DNA of 64,000 nucleotides from Bradyrhizobium nivariense. GTDB lineage: Bacteria; Pseudomonadota; Alphaproteobacteria; Rhizobiales; Xanthobacteraceae. The position numbers were made by a program, and so were the translations under genes. Shown in pieces: positions 32,291 to 41,020 of the stretch; the stretch's first letter is position 1; each line of letters begins with the position of its first letter. The DNA lies in NCBI RefSeq assembly GCF_029846715.1, contig NZ_JARVWW010000004.1, positions 62,001 through 126,000 of the forward strand. Reading direction: 5' to 3'. Below the pieces are notes generated by a model. The model had not been told where the DNA came from, did not search any database, and saw nothing but the letters and a program-made list of their open reading frames with translations.

Positions 32291-34795
32291 ATGTCAGGCG
32301 TGATCGTGTCGATGCGTCGGACGCTGCTGTCGTGCACATCACTTGTGCGCAACGGCTTGATAGGGAGCGCTCTCGCGGCGCTGCTGCCGGCTGCGCCGGC
32401 TGAGGCCGCCGACCTCGTCGACACACTCTCAACATTGCTGGATTTCAACCGGCAGGAGCTCGCGGTGCTGGCCACTGCGCTGGCCCTGCTCGGCTTCTCG
32501 GTGGTCGCCGCGATCCTCTTGATGCGCACCCGCGTGCGTACGGCGAAGAACGAGGCGCGGCTGCGCGCCCGGATCGGGGAACTCCAGCTCCAGGCCGACC
32601 GCTTCGGTGCGCTGCTGTTCGCCGAGCCGCAAATCCTGATCTCCTGGCCGGCCGGCGACAATCGCGCGCAGATTTCCGGCGACATCTCCATGGTGCTGCC
32701 GCGCGACTCCTCGCCGCAGCGCGTGCTCGCATTCGGAACTTGGCTGCCGCCGGAACCGGCGCTCCAGATGGATCACGCGGTCGACGCGCTGCGCGACCGC
32801 GGCGACGGGTTCCAGCTGACGCTCACCACCGCGCATGGCCACACGTTAGAGGCCATCGGCCGCGCCATCGGCGGCCAGGCCATCGTCAGGATTCGCGAAC
32901 TGTCGGGCCTGCGCCGCGATCTGGCCGAGACCAATCTGCGCTACAAGGCACTCTCCGACGAGACGGAAATGCTGCGCGGCTTCGCCGCCGCCGCACCCTG
33001 GCCGATCTGGGCCAAGGCCGAGAACGGCGCGCTGACCTACGCCAACCCCGCCTATGTCCGTGCGACCGAGGCGGCCAGCATCGCCGACGCCCAGGAACGC
33101 AAGCTCGAGCTGCTCGACAGCGCCGACCGCACCGCGATGGAGCGGGGACTGAAGGACGCGGCCAATTTCACCTCGCGGCTGCCGATCGTGATCGGCGGCG
33201 AACGGCGCATCTATGACGTCCGCGCCGTCAATGTCGGCAGCGGCAATGTCGGCGTTGCCATCGACGCCAGCGAGGCGGACGCGCTGAGCTCGGCGCTGGT
33301 GCGGATGGCGGAGGCGCATCGCCGCACGCTCGACCAGCTCTCCTCCGGCGTTGCCGTGTTCGACGGCCATCGCCGGCTCGCCTTCTACAACGATTCCTAC
33401 CGCCGGCTGTGGGACCTCGACCGCACCTTCCTCGACGCCAACCCTGATGATTCCAGCGTGCTTGACCAGCTCCGCGCCGGGCGCAAGCTGCCGGAGCAGC
33501 CGGACTTCCGCGCCTGGAAGGCCAAGCTGCACGAGGCCTATCGCGCAGTCGAGACCGCCAAGGACACCTGGTACCTGCCCGACGGCCGCGCGCTCTCCGT
33601 CGTCACCACGCCGAATCCGGAAGGCGGCGTCACCTATCTGTTCGACGACGTCACCGAGAGCCTCGAGCTCGCCCGCCGCTTCGATGGCATGATCCGCGTC
33701 CAGCGCGAGACGCTGGACAGCCTCGCCGAGGGCGTCGCGGTGTTCGGCAGCAACGGCAAGGCGCAGCTGTTCAATCCGGCTTTTGTCCGGATGTGGAAGC
33801 TGTCAGCCGACGCCATGCGAGACGAGCCGCATATCCAGACCGTCGAGGGCTGGTGCCATCAGCTGTTCGACGATTCGATCGTCTGGCGACAGATCCGCGA
33901 GGCCGTCACCTCGATCGAGAGCCGCGCCGACGTGCCGCTGAAGCTGGAGCGCAAGGACGGCAGCGTGCTCGACGGCATGATCCGGCCGCTGCACGACGGC
34001 GCGACCATGCTGACGTTCCAGGACATCACCGACACCGAGAACGTCGAGCGCGCGCTGCGCGAGCGCAACGAGGCGCTGGAGGCCGCCGACCAGATGAAGG
34101 TGGATTTCGTCCACCACGTCTCCTACGAGCTGCGCTCCCCGCTCACCACCATCATCGGCTTCGCGCATTTCCTCAGCGATCCTTCGACCGGGCCGCTGAC
34201 GCCGAAACAGGCCGAATATCTCGACTACGTCACCAAATCGACCAATGCGCTGCTGGCGCTGACCAACAACATCCTGGATCTCGCCACCATCGACGCCGGC
34301 GCGATGAAGCTGGAACTCGGCCCGGTTGACGTCAGCAAGACCATCGAGCTCGCCGCCGAGGGTATCCAGGACCGGCTCGCCACAGACCGCATCCGCCTCA
34401 AGGTCGAGATCGCGCCCGATGTCGGCAGCTTCATCGGCGACGAGAAGCGCGTGGTGCAGGTGCTCTATAACCTCCTCGCCAACGCCGTCGGGTTTTCTCC
34501 ACAGGATTCCAGCGTCGGCATCAGCGCCCGCCGCACCGAACGCAGTGTGGTCTTCACTGTGACAGATTCCGGGCCTGGAATACCTGCCGACATGAAGGAC
34601 AAGGTGTTCAACTGGTTCGAAAGCCGCTCGCAGGGCTCGCGTCACCGCGGCGCCGGGCTCGGCCTGTCGCTGGTGCGCTCCTTCGTCGAGCTGCATGGCG
34701 GCAAGGTGCGGGTGGATTCGATCGTGGGCAGGGGCACGGTCGTGATCTGTGATTTCCCGACCGACCAGGCGGCGCATCGCGACGCCGCCGAATGA
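32291..34795 (+). CDS. divL: DivL-like PAS sensor pseudokinase (Tyr in place of H-box His)
   Basis: An 834-aa membrane-anchored PAS histidine-kinase homologue from the ATG at 32291 (frame open from 32234). An N-terminal hydrophobic/signal segment and a TM helix (about 34-57, ELAVLATALALLGFSVVAAI) are followed by several PAS domains (about 110-560) and a dimerisation helix. The H-box reads HHVSYELRSPLT: the phospho-accepting His of SHELRTP is Tyr612, as in Caulobacter DivL. N box LYNLLANAVGFSP, G1 TDSGPGIP and G2 GAGLGLSLV remain. DivL works with CckA and DivK in the CtrA cell-cycle pathway. The preceding 190-bp gap holds no gene. DivL identity comes from the Tyr plus PAS architecture plus the tsaE neighbour. 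Confidence 0.85.
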   Translation: MSGVIVSMRRTLLSCTSLVRNGLIGSALAALLPAAPAEAADLVDTLSTLLDFNRQELAVLATALALLGFSVVAAILLMRTRVRTAKNEARLRARIGELQLQADRFGALLFAEPQILISWPAGDNRAQISGDISMVLPRDSSPQRVLAFGTWLPPEPALQMDHAVDALRDRGDGFQLTLTTAHGHTLEAIGRAIGGQAIVRIRELSGLRRDLAETNLRYKALSDETEMLRGFAAAAPWPIWAKAENGALTYANPAYVRATEAASIADAQERKLELLDSADRTAMERGLKDAANFTSRLPIVIGGERRIYDVRAVNVGSGNVGVAIDASEADALSSALVRMAEAHRRTLDQLSSGVAVFDGHRRLAFYNDSYRRLWDLDRTFLDANPDDSSVLDQLRAGRKLPEQPDFRAWKAKLHEAYRAVETAKDTWYLPDGRALSVVTTPNPEGGVTYLFDDVTESLELARRFDGMIRVQRETLDSLAEGVAVFGSNGKAQLFNPAFVRMWKLSADAMRDEPHIQTVEGWCHQLFDDSIVWRQIREAVTSIESRADVPLKLERKDGSVLDGMIRPLHDGATMLTFQDITDTENVERALRERNEALEAADQMKVDFVHHVSYELRSPLTTIIGFAHFLSDPSTGPLTPKQAEYLDYVTKSTNALLALTNNILDLATIDAGAMKLELGPVDVSKTIELAAEGIQDRLATDRIRLKVEIAPDVGSFIGDEKRVVQVLYNLLANAVGFSPQDSSVGISARRTERSVVFTVTDSGPGIPADMKDKVFNWFESRSQGSRHRGAGLGLSLVRSFVELHGGKVRVDSIVGRGTVVICDFPTDQAAHRDAAE

Positions 34796-36324
34796 CTGAC
34801 CCAACCGCATTCTCCGTCGCGCTTCACAACGAGACGGCCACTGCGCAACTGATGGCCGACCTCGCGCTGCTGGTCGGCCCCGGCGACGTCATTACGCTCA
34901 CCGGCGATCTCGGTGCCGGCAAGACCGCAGCCGCGCGCGCCATGATCCGCTATCTCGCCGGCGACGAGACGCTGGAAGTGCCGAGCCCGACCTTCACGCT
35001 GGTGCAGGGCTACGAGCTGCCGCCATTCCCGGCGATGCATGCCGACCTCTACCGCGTCGAGGACGAGAGCGAGCTCGAAGAGATCGGACTGTCGCCGCTG
35101 CCGGAAGCAACCCTCGTCCTGATCGAATGGCCGGAGCGCGCCCCGTCGGCGATGCCTCAAGACCGCATCGACATTGCGCTGACGCACCGGCCGGCGCTGG
35201 GCTCGAACGCACGCGCCGCCGACATCACCGGCTATGGCAAGGCTGCCGCCACCGTCGCGCGGCTGAAGGCGCTGCGCGAATTCCTCGATGCGTCCGGCTA
35301 CATGGAGGCAACGCGCAAACGCATGCCGGGCGACGCCTCGACCCGCTCCTATGCGCGGCTGCTGCGCGACGACGCGATCGTCATCCTCATGAATTCTCCG
35401 CAGCGCCCGGATGGCGCGGCGATGTACAACGGAAAATCCTACAGCGCCGCGGTGCATCTCGCCGAAAGCATCAAACCCTTCGTCGCCATCGACGAAGGCC
35501 TGCGCGCGCAAGGAATCTCCGCGCCCGCGATCCATCATTCCGACCTCGACCACGGATTCCTGATCAGCGAAGACTTCGGCAGCGAAGGCGTGATCGAGGG
35601 CGATCCGCCGCGCCCGATCGCCGAGCGCTACGAAGCCGCGGCCGATTTGCTGGCCCTGCTGCACGGCAAGACGCTGCCGGAGGAATTGCCGCTCGGGGGG
35701 CAGACCTATGCCATTCCCGTCTTCGATACCGAGGCGCTGCTGATTGAAATCGGGTTGATGCCGGAATGGTACCTGCCCGATCGCAACGCGCCGCTCGACG
35801 ACGCGTTGCGCGTCGAATTTTTCGCGATGTGGCGCGAGCTGCTGAAGAAGCCGCTGGCGGCGCGGAAGACGTGGATCATCCGCGACTATCACTCGCCGAA
35901 CCTGATCTGGCTCGGGAATCGCACCGGCATCGAACGCGTCGGCGTGATCGATTTCCAGGACACCGTGCTGGGGCCGCAATCCTACGACGTGGTGTCGCTG
36001 CTCCAGGACGCCCGCATCGACGTGCCCGAGGCGCTCGAGCTGACACTGCTGTCGCGCTACATCAAGGCGCGCCGCGCGAGCGACGCAAGCTTCGACGCGG
36101 CCGGCTTCGCCGAGCTCTACGCCATCATGTCGGCGCAGCGGAACACGCGTCTGCTCGGCACCTTCGCCCGCCTCAACCGCCGCGACGGCAAGCCGCATTA
36201 TCTGCGTCACCAGCCGCGGATCTGGACCTACCTCCAGCGCTCCCTGGCGCATCCCGCACTCACCGATCTGCGCGACTGGTATCGCGCCAACGTCCCGCCG
36301 CCCCGAGGGCCAGCCCAAGACTGA
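34792..36324 (+). CDS. TsaE-AmgK fusion: t6A ATPase domain plus MurNAc/GlcNAc anomeric kinase-like domain
   Basis: A 510-aa two-domain protein. Residues about 1-148 are TsaE (YjeE): P-loop GDLGAGKT (38-45), EVPSPTFTLV and HADLYRVE; TsaE is the ATPase needed for tRNA t6A37 synthesis. Residues about 158-505 are an aminoglycoside-phosphotransferase-like kinase of the AmgK type: KRMPGDASTRSYARL, catalytic Asp364 and Asn369 in IRDYHSPNL, and metal-binding VIDFQD (Asp386). AmgK phosphorylates MurNAc/GlcNAc at C1 in murein recycling, consistent with murU two genes downstream. The start overlaps the divL stop (ATGA). No frameshift or internal stop separates the halves. Confidence 0.9.
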   Translation: MTDPTAFSVALHNETATAQLMADLALLVGPGDVITLTGDLGAGKTAAARAMIRYLAGDETLEVPSPTFTLVQGYELPPFPAMHADLYRVEDESELEEIGLSPLPEATLVLIEWPERAPSAMPQDRIDIALTHRPALGSNARAADITGYGKAAATVARLKALREFLDASGYMEATRKRMPGDASTRSYARLLRDDAIVILMNSPQRPDGAAMYNGKSYSAAVHLAESIKPFVAIDEGLRAQGISAPAIHHSDLDHGFLISEDFGSEGVIEGDPPRPIAERYEAAADLLALLHGKTLPEELPLGGQTYAIPVFDTEALLIEIGLMPEWYLPDRNAPLDDALRVEFFAMWRELLKKPLAARKTWIIRDYHSPNLIWLGNRTGIERVGVIDFQDTVLGPQSYDVVSLLQDARIDVPEALELTLLSRYIKARRASDASFDAAGFAELYAIMSAQRNTRLLGTFARLNRRDGKPHYLRHQPRIWTYLQRSLAHPALTDLRDWYRANVPPPRGPAQD

Positions 36325-36430
36325 TAAGGCTGAAAAGGCTGATTCGGGACCCGATTTACCGGCTGTTAGCCAAGACACCGGTAATCTGGCGGCCAGGCAG
36401 CCGGATAATTGCGAGGCTGGAGCAGGGCAG

Positions 36431-36748
36431 ATGGCGGTGAAGACGGACCAGCGCGGCAACAGCCGGGTTGTTTTCGAGCGCGGGATCGCGGCCCAGATGA
36501 TGGGTATCGACGGCACCTGGCGGCGCGACTGCACCATGGAGGACGTCTCCGAGAGCGGCGCCAAGCTGACCATCGACGGCTCGGTCGAAGGCCTGCATCT
36601 GAAGGAGTTTTTTCTGCTGCTGTCGTCCACAGGACTTGCGTACCGGCGCTGCGAGCTCGCCTGGGTCAATGGCGACCAGATCGGCGTCAACTTTCTCAAG
36701 CTTGGCGACAAGAAGAAAAAGGCGCGTTCCACATCCATCCGGGCGTAA
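36431..36748 (+). CDS. PilZ-domain protein (putative c-di-GMP receptor)
   Basis: A 105-aa single PilZ domain with the complete c-di-GMP signature: R8-x3-R12 (RGNSR) and D38-x-S-x-x-G (DVSESG). The remaining strands LKEFFLLLSSTGLAYRRCELAWVNGDQIGVNF are typical. A GGAG lies about 9-12 bases before the ATG. It is placed between the AmgK-type kinase and MurU in the same direction, so it may be co-expressed with cell-wall recycling. Its partner is unknown. Confidence 0.88.
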   Translation: MAVKTDQRGNSRVVFERGIAAQMMGIDGTWRRDCTMEDVSESGAKLTIDGSVEGLHLKEFFLLLSSTGLAYRRCELAWVNGDQIGVNFLKLGDKKKKARSTSIRA

Positions 36749-36872
36749 CGGCAACACCCGTCGTACAAGCGTCACGGCAGGTGGTTAAGGCGGTTAAGAC
36801 GCGGTGCGGTCAGTCGAACCTCGTGTTAGGATTGCTGCGAACGTAAAATCAGTAGGTCTGAGAAAGCAAAGG

Positions 36873-37595
36873 ATGTCCGTCAAGCCGACCAAAGCCATGG
36901 TGCTCGCTGCAGGGTTCGGCCTGCGCATGCGTCCGTTGACGGACAAGATGCCGAAGCCGCTGGTGCCGGTGGCCGGCCAGCCGCTGCTCGATCACGTGCT
37001 CGACAAGCTCGGCCAGGCCGGCGTAAGCGAGGCGGTGGTCAACGTGCACTATCTGCCGGACCAGATCATCGATCACACCGCATCCCGCCAGCATCCGCGC
37101 GTGACCATCTCGGACGAGCGCGACCAGGTGCTCGGCACCGGTGGCGGCGTGGTCAAGGCGCTGCCGCTGCTCGGCGATGCGCCGTTCTTCCATGTCAATT
37201 CCGATACGCTGTGGATCGACGGTGTCCGCTCCAATCTGGCGCGGCTTGCCGAAAACTTCGACCCCGCGCGGATGGACATTTTGCTGCTGATGGCACCGAC
37301 GGCAACCAGCATCGGCTATAGCGGCCGCGGCGACTACGGCATGACGCCCGACGGCGCCTTGCGCAAACGCAAGGAAAAAGAGGTCGTTCCGTTCGTCTAT
37401 GCCGGCGCGGCGATCATGTCGCCATCGATCTTCGCCGATGCCCCGACGGGCGAGTTCTCGCTGACAAAGATGTTCGACCGCGCCAACGAGCAGGAGCGGC
37501 TGTTCGGCCTCCGCCTCGACGGCGTCTGGATGCATGTCGGCACGCCCGACGCCGTGCACGCCGCGGAAGAGGCGTTTCTGGAGAGCGTGATGTAG
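36873..37595 (+). CDS. murU: N-acetylmuramate-1-phosphate uridylyltransferase (MurU-like)
   Basis: A 240-aa nucleotidyltransferase with the NDP-sugar pyrophosphorylase signature MVLAAGFGLRMRPLTDKMPKPL and the metal-binding Asp in FFHVNSDTLWID. In Pseudomonas and others, MurU converts MurNAc-1-P made by AmgK to UDP-MurNAc, bypassing de novo synthesis. Linkage to an AmgK-type kinase supports this over a generic mannose-1-P guanylyltransferase. The ATG at 36873 (AAAGG just upstream) is preferred to the start of the open frame at 36804. Confidence 0.85.
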   Translation: MSVKPTKAMVLAAGFGLRMRPLTDKMPKPLVPVAGQPLLDHVLDKLGQAGVSEAVVNVHYLPDQIIDHTASRQHPRVTISDERDQVLGTGGGVVKALPLLGDAPFFHVNSDTLWIDGVRSNLARLAENFDPARMDILLLMAPTATSIGYSGRGDYGMTPDGALRKRKEKEVVPFVYAGAAIMSPSIFADAPTGEFSLTKMFDRANEQERLFGLRLDGVWMHVGTPDAVHAAEEAFLESVM

Positions 37596-37596
37596 G

Positions 37597-37771
37597 GCCG
37601 CGCCGTCATGCCCCGCGACCCGGCTACGCCAAGGCTTCGCCGGGATTAAGGTCCAGGGGCGCCGAAGCTTTAGCGAAGGCTACAGGCGGGGCATCCAGTA
37701 CGCCGCGGCCTCTCGGTCAAAACTCCACCGTCTCTGGAATACTGGATCATCCGCCTTCGCGGATGATGACA
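37597..37771. repeat. Dispersed palindromic repeat, copy 2 (murU-addB gap)
   Basis: The 278-bp murU-addB gap is mostly repeat. The right part (37684-37771), with GGCATCCAGTACGCCGCGGC and the hairpin CATCCGCCTTCGCGGATG, is an inverted copy of 15825-15920. The left part (about 37610-37680) contains GAAGGCT/AGCCTTC-like short inverted repeats. No coding potential. Confidence 0.75.
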
Positions 37772-37873
37772 CCTGTCCAGGTCCAGCGAACAGCGGGGAC
37801 TATCTCACCTCGGCCCATGACCATTTGAGTCCGCCTCCCTATATTGGCGCCTGATTCCCGAATCAGGCAGCTC

Positions 37874-40800
37874 ATGCGCGTTTTCAGCGTTCCAGTCTCA
37901 GTTCCGTTCCTGCGCACCGTCGTCTCAAGCCTGGTCGACGGCCGGCTGGTCGACGGCTTTGAGGCGCGCAAGGAGCCGGCGCGGCTGGCGGACGCCATGC
38001 TGTACCTGCCGACACGGCGCGCCATGCGCGTCGTCCGCGAGATCTTCCTCGACGAGATGAAGGTGGATGCTGTCGTGCTGCCGCGCATCGTGGCGCTCGG
38101 CGACATCGACGAGGATGAGCTCGCTTTCGCCGATGAAGGCGAACAGTTTTCCGGCGCAACGCCGCTCGACATTCCGCCGCGGCTCGGCGAGCTGGAGCGG
38201 CGGCTGACACTGGCGCAGCTGGTCGCGGCCTGGGCCAAGGGCCCGGTGCTGTCTCCGCTGGTCGTCGGCGGCCCCGCCTCGACGCTGGCGCTGGCGTCCG
38301 ATCTCGCGCGGCTGATCGACGACATGGTCACGCGCGGCGTCGATTGGAGCGCGCTCGATGGCCTCGTGCCTGATATGCTCGACCGGTACTGGCAGCACTC
38401 GCTTGAATTTTTGCGCATCGCGCGCATCGCCTGGCCCGGTCATCTCGCCGAAATCAAACGCATCGAGCCCGCTGCCCGCCGCGACCTCCTGATCGATGCC
38501 GAAGCCAAGCGGCTGACCGCGCATCCGAGCGGTCCCGTGATCGCGGCCGGTTCGACCGGCTCGATGCCGGCCACGGCAAGATTTCTCCACGCAGTCGCCT
38601 CGCTGCCGCATGGCGCCGTGGTGCTGCCCGGCCTCGACACTGATCTCGACGACGATGCCTGGCGCAGCATCGGCGGCGTACGCGACTCGCTCGGCAAGTT
38701 CGCGGAGCATCCGGTCTCGAACCATCCGCAATATGCCATGCACGCGCTGCTGGATCGCTTTGGCATCAAGCGCAGCGACGTCGATATCCTCCAGCCACCG
38801 GCGGAAGGCGGTCGCGATCTGCTCGCCTCCGAATCGATGCGGCCATCGGCCAAGACCGAGATTTGGCACGACCGGCTGAAGCAGCCGGACGTGGCCGCGA
38901 AGATCGCCAGCGGCATGAAGAACCTCGCGGTGGTCGAAGCCCCCAATCCCGAGATGGAAGCGCTCGCGATCGCGATCGCGATGCGCGAGGCGCGGCATCT
39001 CGACAAATCCGCGGCGCTTGTCACGCCCGATCGCGCGCTGGCGCGGCGGGTGATGGCCGCACTGACCCGATGGGATCTCGCATTCGATGATTCCGGCGGC
39101 GACGTCCTGATGGAAACCTCCGCCGGCGTCTTTGCGCGGCTCACAGCGGAGGCTGCGACCAAGGGATTGGAGCCGCCGACGCTGCTGGCGATGCTGAAGC
39201 ATCCGCTGTGCCGGCTCGGCCGGTCGCCTGGCGCATGGAAGGCGGCGATCGAGGCCCTGGAGCTCGCCCTCTTGCGCGGCACGCGCCCGCCTGCGGGCAC
39301 CGCCGGCCTGCTGCGCGAATTCAATCGCTTTCGCGAGGAGCTGGCAAAGCTGTGGCGCAGCGAGGTCTCCGCGCTGCATAAGGCCGAGCCGCGCGCACGT
39401 CTCAAGGCGGAAGACCTCGATCGCATTCAGGCTCTGATCGATGCGCTGCGACAAGCCTTGGCGCCGATCGAGAGCCTGGCGTCATCGAAACCGTATGACT
39501 TCGCCGAGCTCGCACATCGCCACCGCGAGATCATGATCGAGCTGTCGCGCGACGAGCACGGCATTTCGCTGGCCTTTGAGGAACGCGAGGGCCTCGCGCT
39601 CGCGGGTGCCTTCGACGATCTCCTGCGCGGCGGCACGACCAGCGGATTGATGGTAACGCTGCCCGACTACGCAGACGTCTTCCAGACTGCATTTGGCGAT
39701 CGCGCGGTGCGGCGGCGAGACAAGCCGGGCGCTCGCCTGCAGATCTACGGCCCGCTGGAATCGCGCCTGATGCAGGCCGACCGAATCATCGTCGGCGGGC
39801 TGATCGAGGGGGTCTGGCCGCCGGCGCCGCGCATCGATCCCTGGCTGAGCCGGCCGATGCGGCACGAGCTCGGCCTCGATCTGCCGGAACGCCGTATCGG
39901 CCTCTCCGCGCATGATTTTGCGCAACTGCTCGGCGGCGACGAGGTCATCCTCACCCACTCCGCCAAGGCTGGCGGCGCGCCGGCGGTCGCCTCGCGCTTC
40001 CTGCACCGGTTAGAGGCGGTCGCGGGCGACGCGCACTGGAACGCTGCAATTCGCGCGGGGGAGAAATACGTACAGTTCGCGGGCGCGTTGGACCGGCCCG
40101 ACGAGGTCAGACCGATCAAGCAGCCCGAGCCGCGACCGCCGCGCGCGACCCGACCGCTCAGGATGTCTGTGACCGCGATCGAGGACTGGCTGCGCGATCC
40201 CTACACGATCTACGCAAAACACATTTTGCGGCTCGATGCGCTTGATCCCGTCGACATGCCGCTGTCGGCCGCCGACCGCGGCTCGGCCATCCACGATGCG
40301 CTGGGCGAGTTCACCGAAAACTACGCGACACGCCTACCTGACGATCCCGCGCGCGTGCTGCGGGCGATCGGCGAAAAATACTTTGCGCCGCTGATGGAGC
40401 GACCCGAGGCGCGAGCGCTGTGGTGGCCACGCTTCCAGCGCATCGCACGCTGGTTCGGCGAATGGGAGACGGCGCGCCGGAACGCGATCGAGACGATCGC
40501 GGCGGAAACGCGCGGCGAGATCTCGATCACGCTCGACCATGGGCGCAGCTTCCGCCTCTCCGCCCGCGCCGACCGTATCGAACGGCGCCAGGGCGGTGGC
40601 TACGCCATCCTCGACTACAAGACCGGCCAGCCGCCGACCGGCAAGCAGGTCCGCATGGGCCTGTCGCCGCAGCTCACGCTGGAAGCCGCGATCCTGCGCG
40701 AGGGCGGTTTTCCCGACATCGACGCCGGCGCGTCCGTGAGCCAGCTCGTCTATGTTCGCCTGAGCGGCAACAATCCGCCGGGCGAAGAACGCATCCTCGA

Positions 40801-41020
40801 GCTCAAGTTCAAGCAAGGCGACGAGCCGCAGCCGCCGGACATCGCGGCCGCTGAGGCCAGGGCCAAGCTGGAGGCGCTGATCCGCGCCTTCGAGGACGAG
40901 AACCAGCCCTACACCTCATTGAACCTGCCGATGTGGACGAATCGCTACGGCACTTATGACGATCTCGCCCGGATCAAGGAATGGTCGGCGGCCGGCGGAT
41001 TGGGGATCGAAGAATGGTGA
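37874..41020 (+). CDS. addB: Double-strand break repair protein AddB
   Basis: AddB (1048 aa) is the second subunit of the alphaproteobacterial AddAB helicase-nuclease that resects DNA ends for RecA. It begins MRVFSVPVSVPFLRTVV (ATG 37874; the frame opens with TTG 37844). The N-terminal helicase-like half is inactive in this family. The C-terminal RecB-like nuclease is visible as RADRIERRQGGGYAILDYKTGQPP, with Asp and Lys of the PD-(D/E)xK site. No four-Cys Fe-S cluster motif is seen. The stop overlaps the addA start by 7 bases. Confidence 0.94.
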   Translation: MRVFSVPVSVPFLRTVVSSLVDGRLVDGFEARKEPARLADAMLYLPTRRAMRVVREIFLDEMKVDAVVLPRIVALGDIDEDELAFADEGEQFSGATPLDIPPRLGELERRLTLAQLVAAWAKGPVLSPLVVGGPASTLALASDLARLIDDMVTRGVDWSALDGLVPDMLDRYWQHSLEFLRIARIAWPGHLAEIKRIEPAARRDLLIDAEAKRLTAHPSGPVIAAGSTGSMPATARFLHAVASLPHGAVVLPGLDTDLDDDAWRSIGGVRDSLGKFAEHPVSNHPQYAMHALLDRFGIKRSDVDILQPPAEGGRDLLASESMRPSAKTEIWHDRLKQPDVAAKIASGMKNLAVVEAPNPEMEALAIAIAMREARHLDKSAALVTPDRALARRVMAALTRWDLAFDDSGGDVLMETSAGVFARLTAEAATKGLEPPTLLAMLKHPLCRLGRSPGAWKAAIEALELALLRGTRPPAGTAGLLREFNRFREELAKLWRSEVSALHKAEPRARLKAEDLDRIQALIDALRQALAPIESLASSKPYDFAELAHRHREIMIELSRDEHGISLAFEEREGLALAGAFDDLLRGGTTSGLMVTLPDYADVFQTAFGDRAVRRRDKPGARLQIYGPLESRLMQADRIIVGGLIEGVWPPAPRIDPWLSRPMRHELGLDLPERRIGLSAHDFAQLLGGDEVILTHSAKAGGAPAVASRFLHRLEAVAGDAHWNAAIRAGEKYVQFAGALDRPDEVRPIKQPEPRPPRATRPLRMSVTAIEDWLRDPYTIYAKHILRLDALDPVDMPLSAADRGSAIHDALGEFTENYATRLPDDPARVLRAIGEKYFAPLMERPEARALWWPRFQRIARWFGEWETARRNAIETIAAETRGEISITLDHGRSFRLSARADRIERRQGGGYAILDYKTGQPPTGKQVRMGLSPQLTLEAAILREGGFPDIDAGASVSQLVYVRLSGNNPPGEERILELKFKQGDEPQPPDIAAAEARAKLEALIRAFEDENQPYTSLNLPMWTNRYGTYDDLARIKEWSAAGGLGIEEW

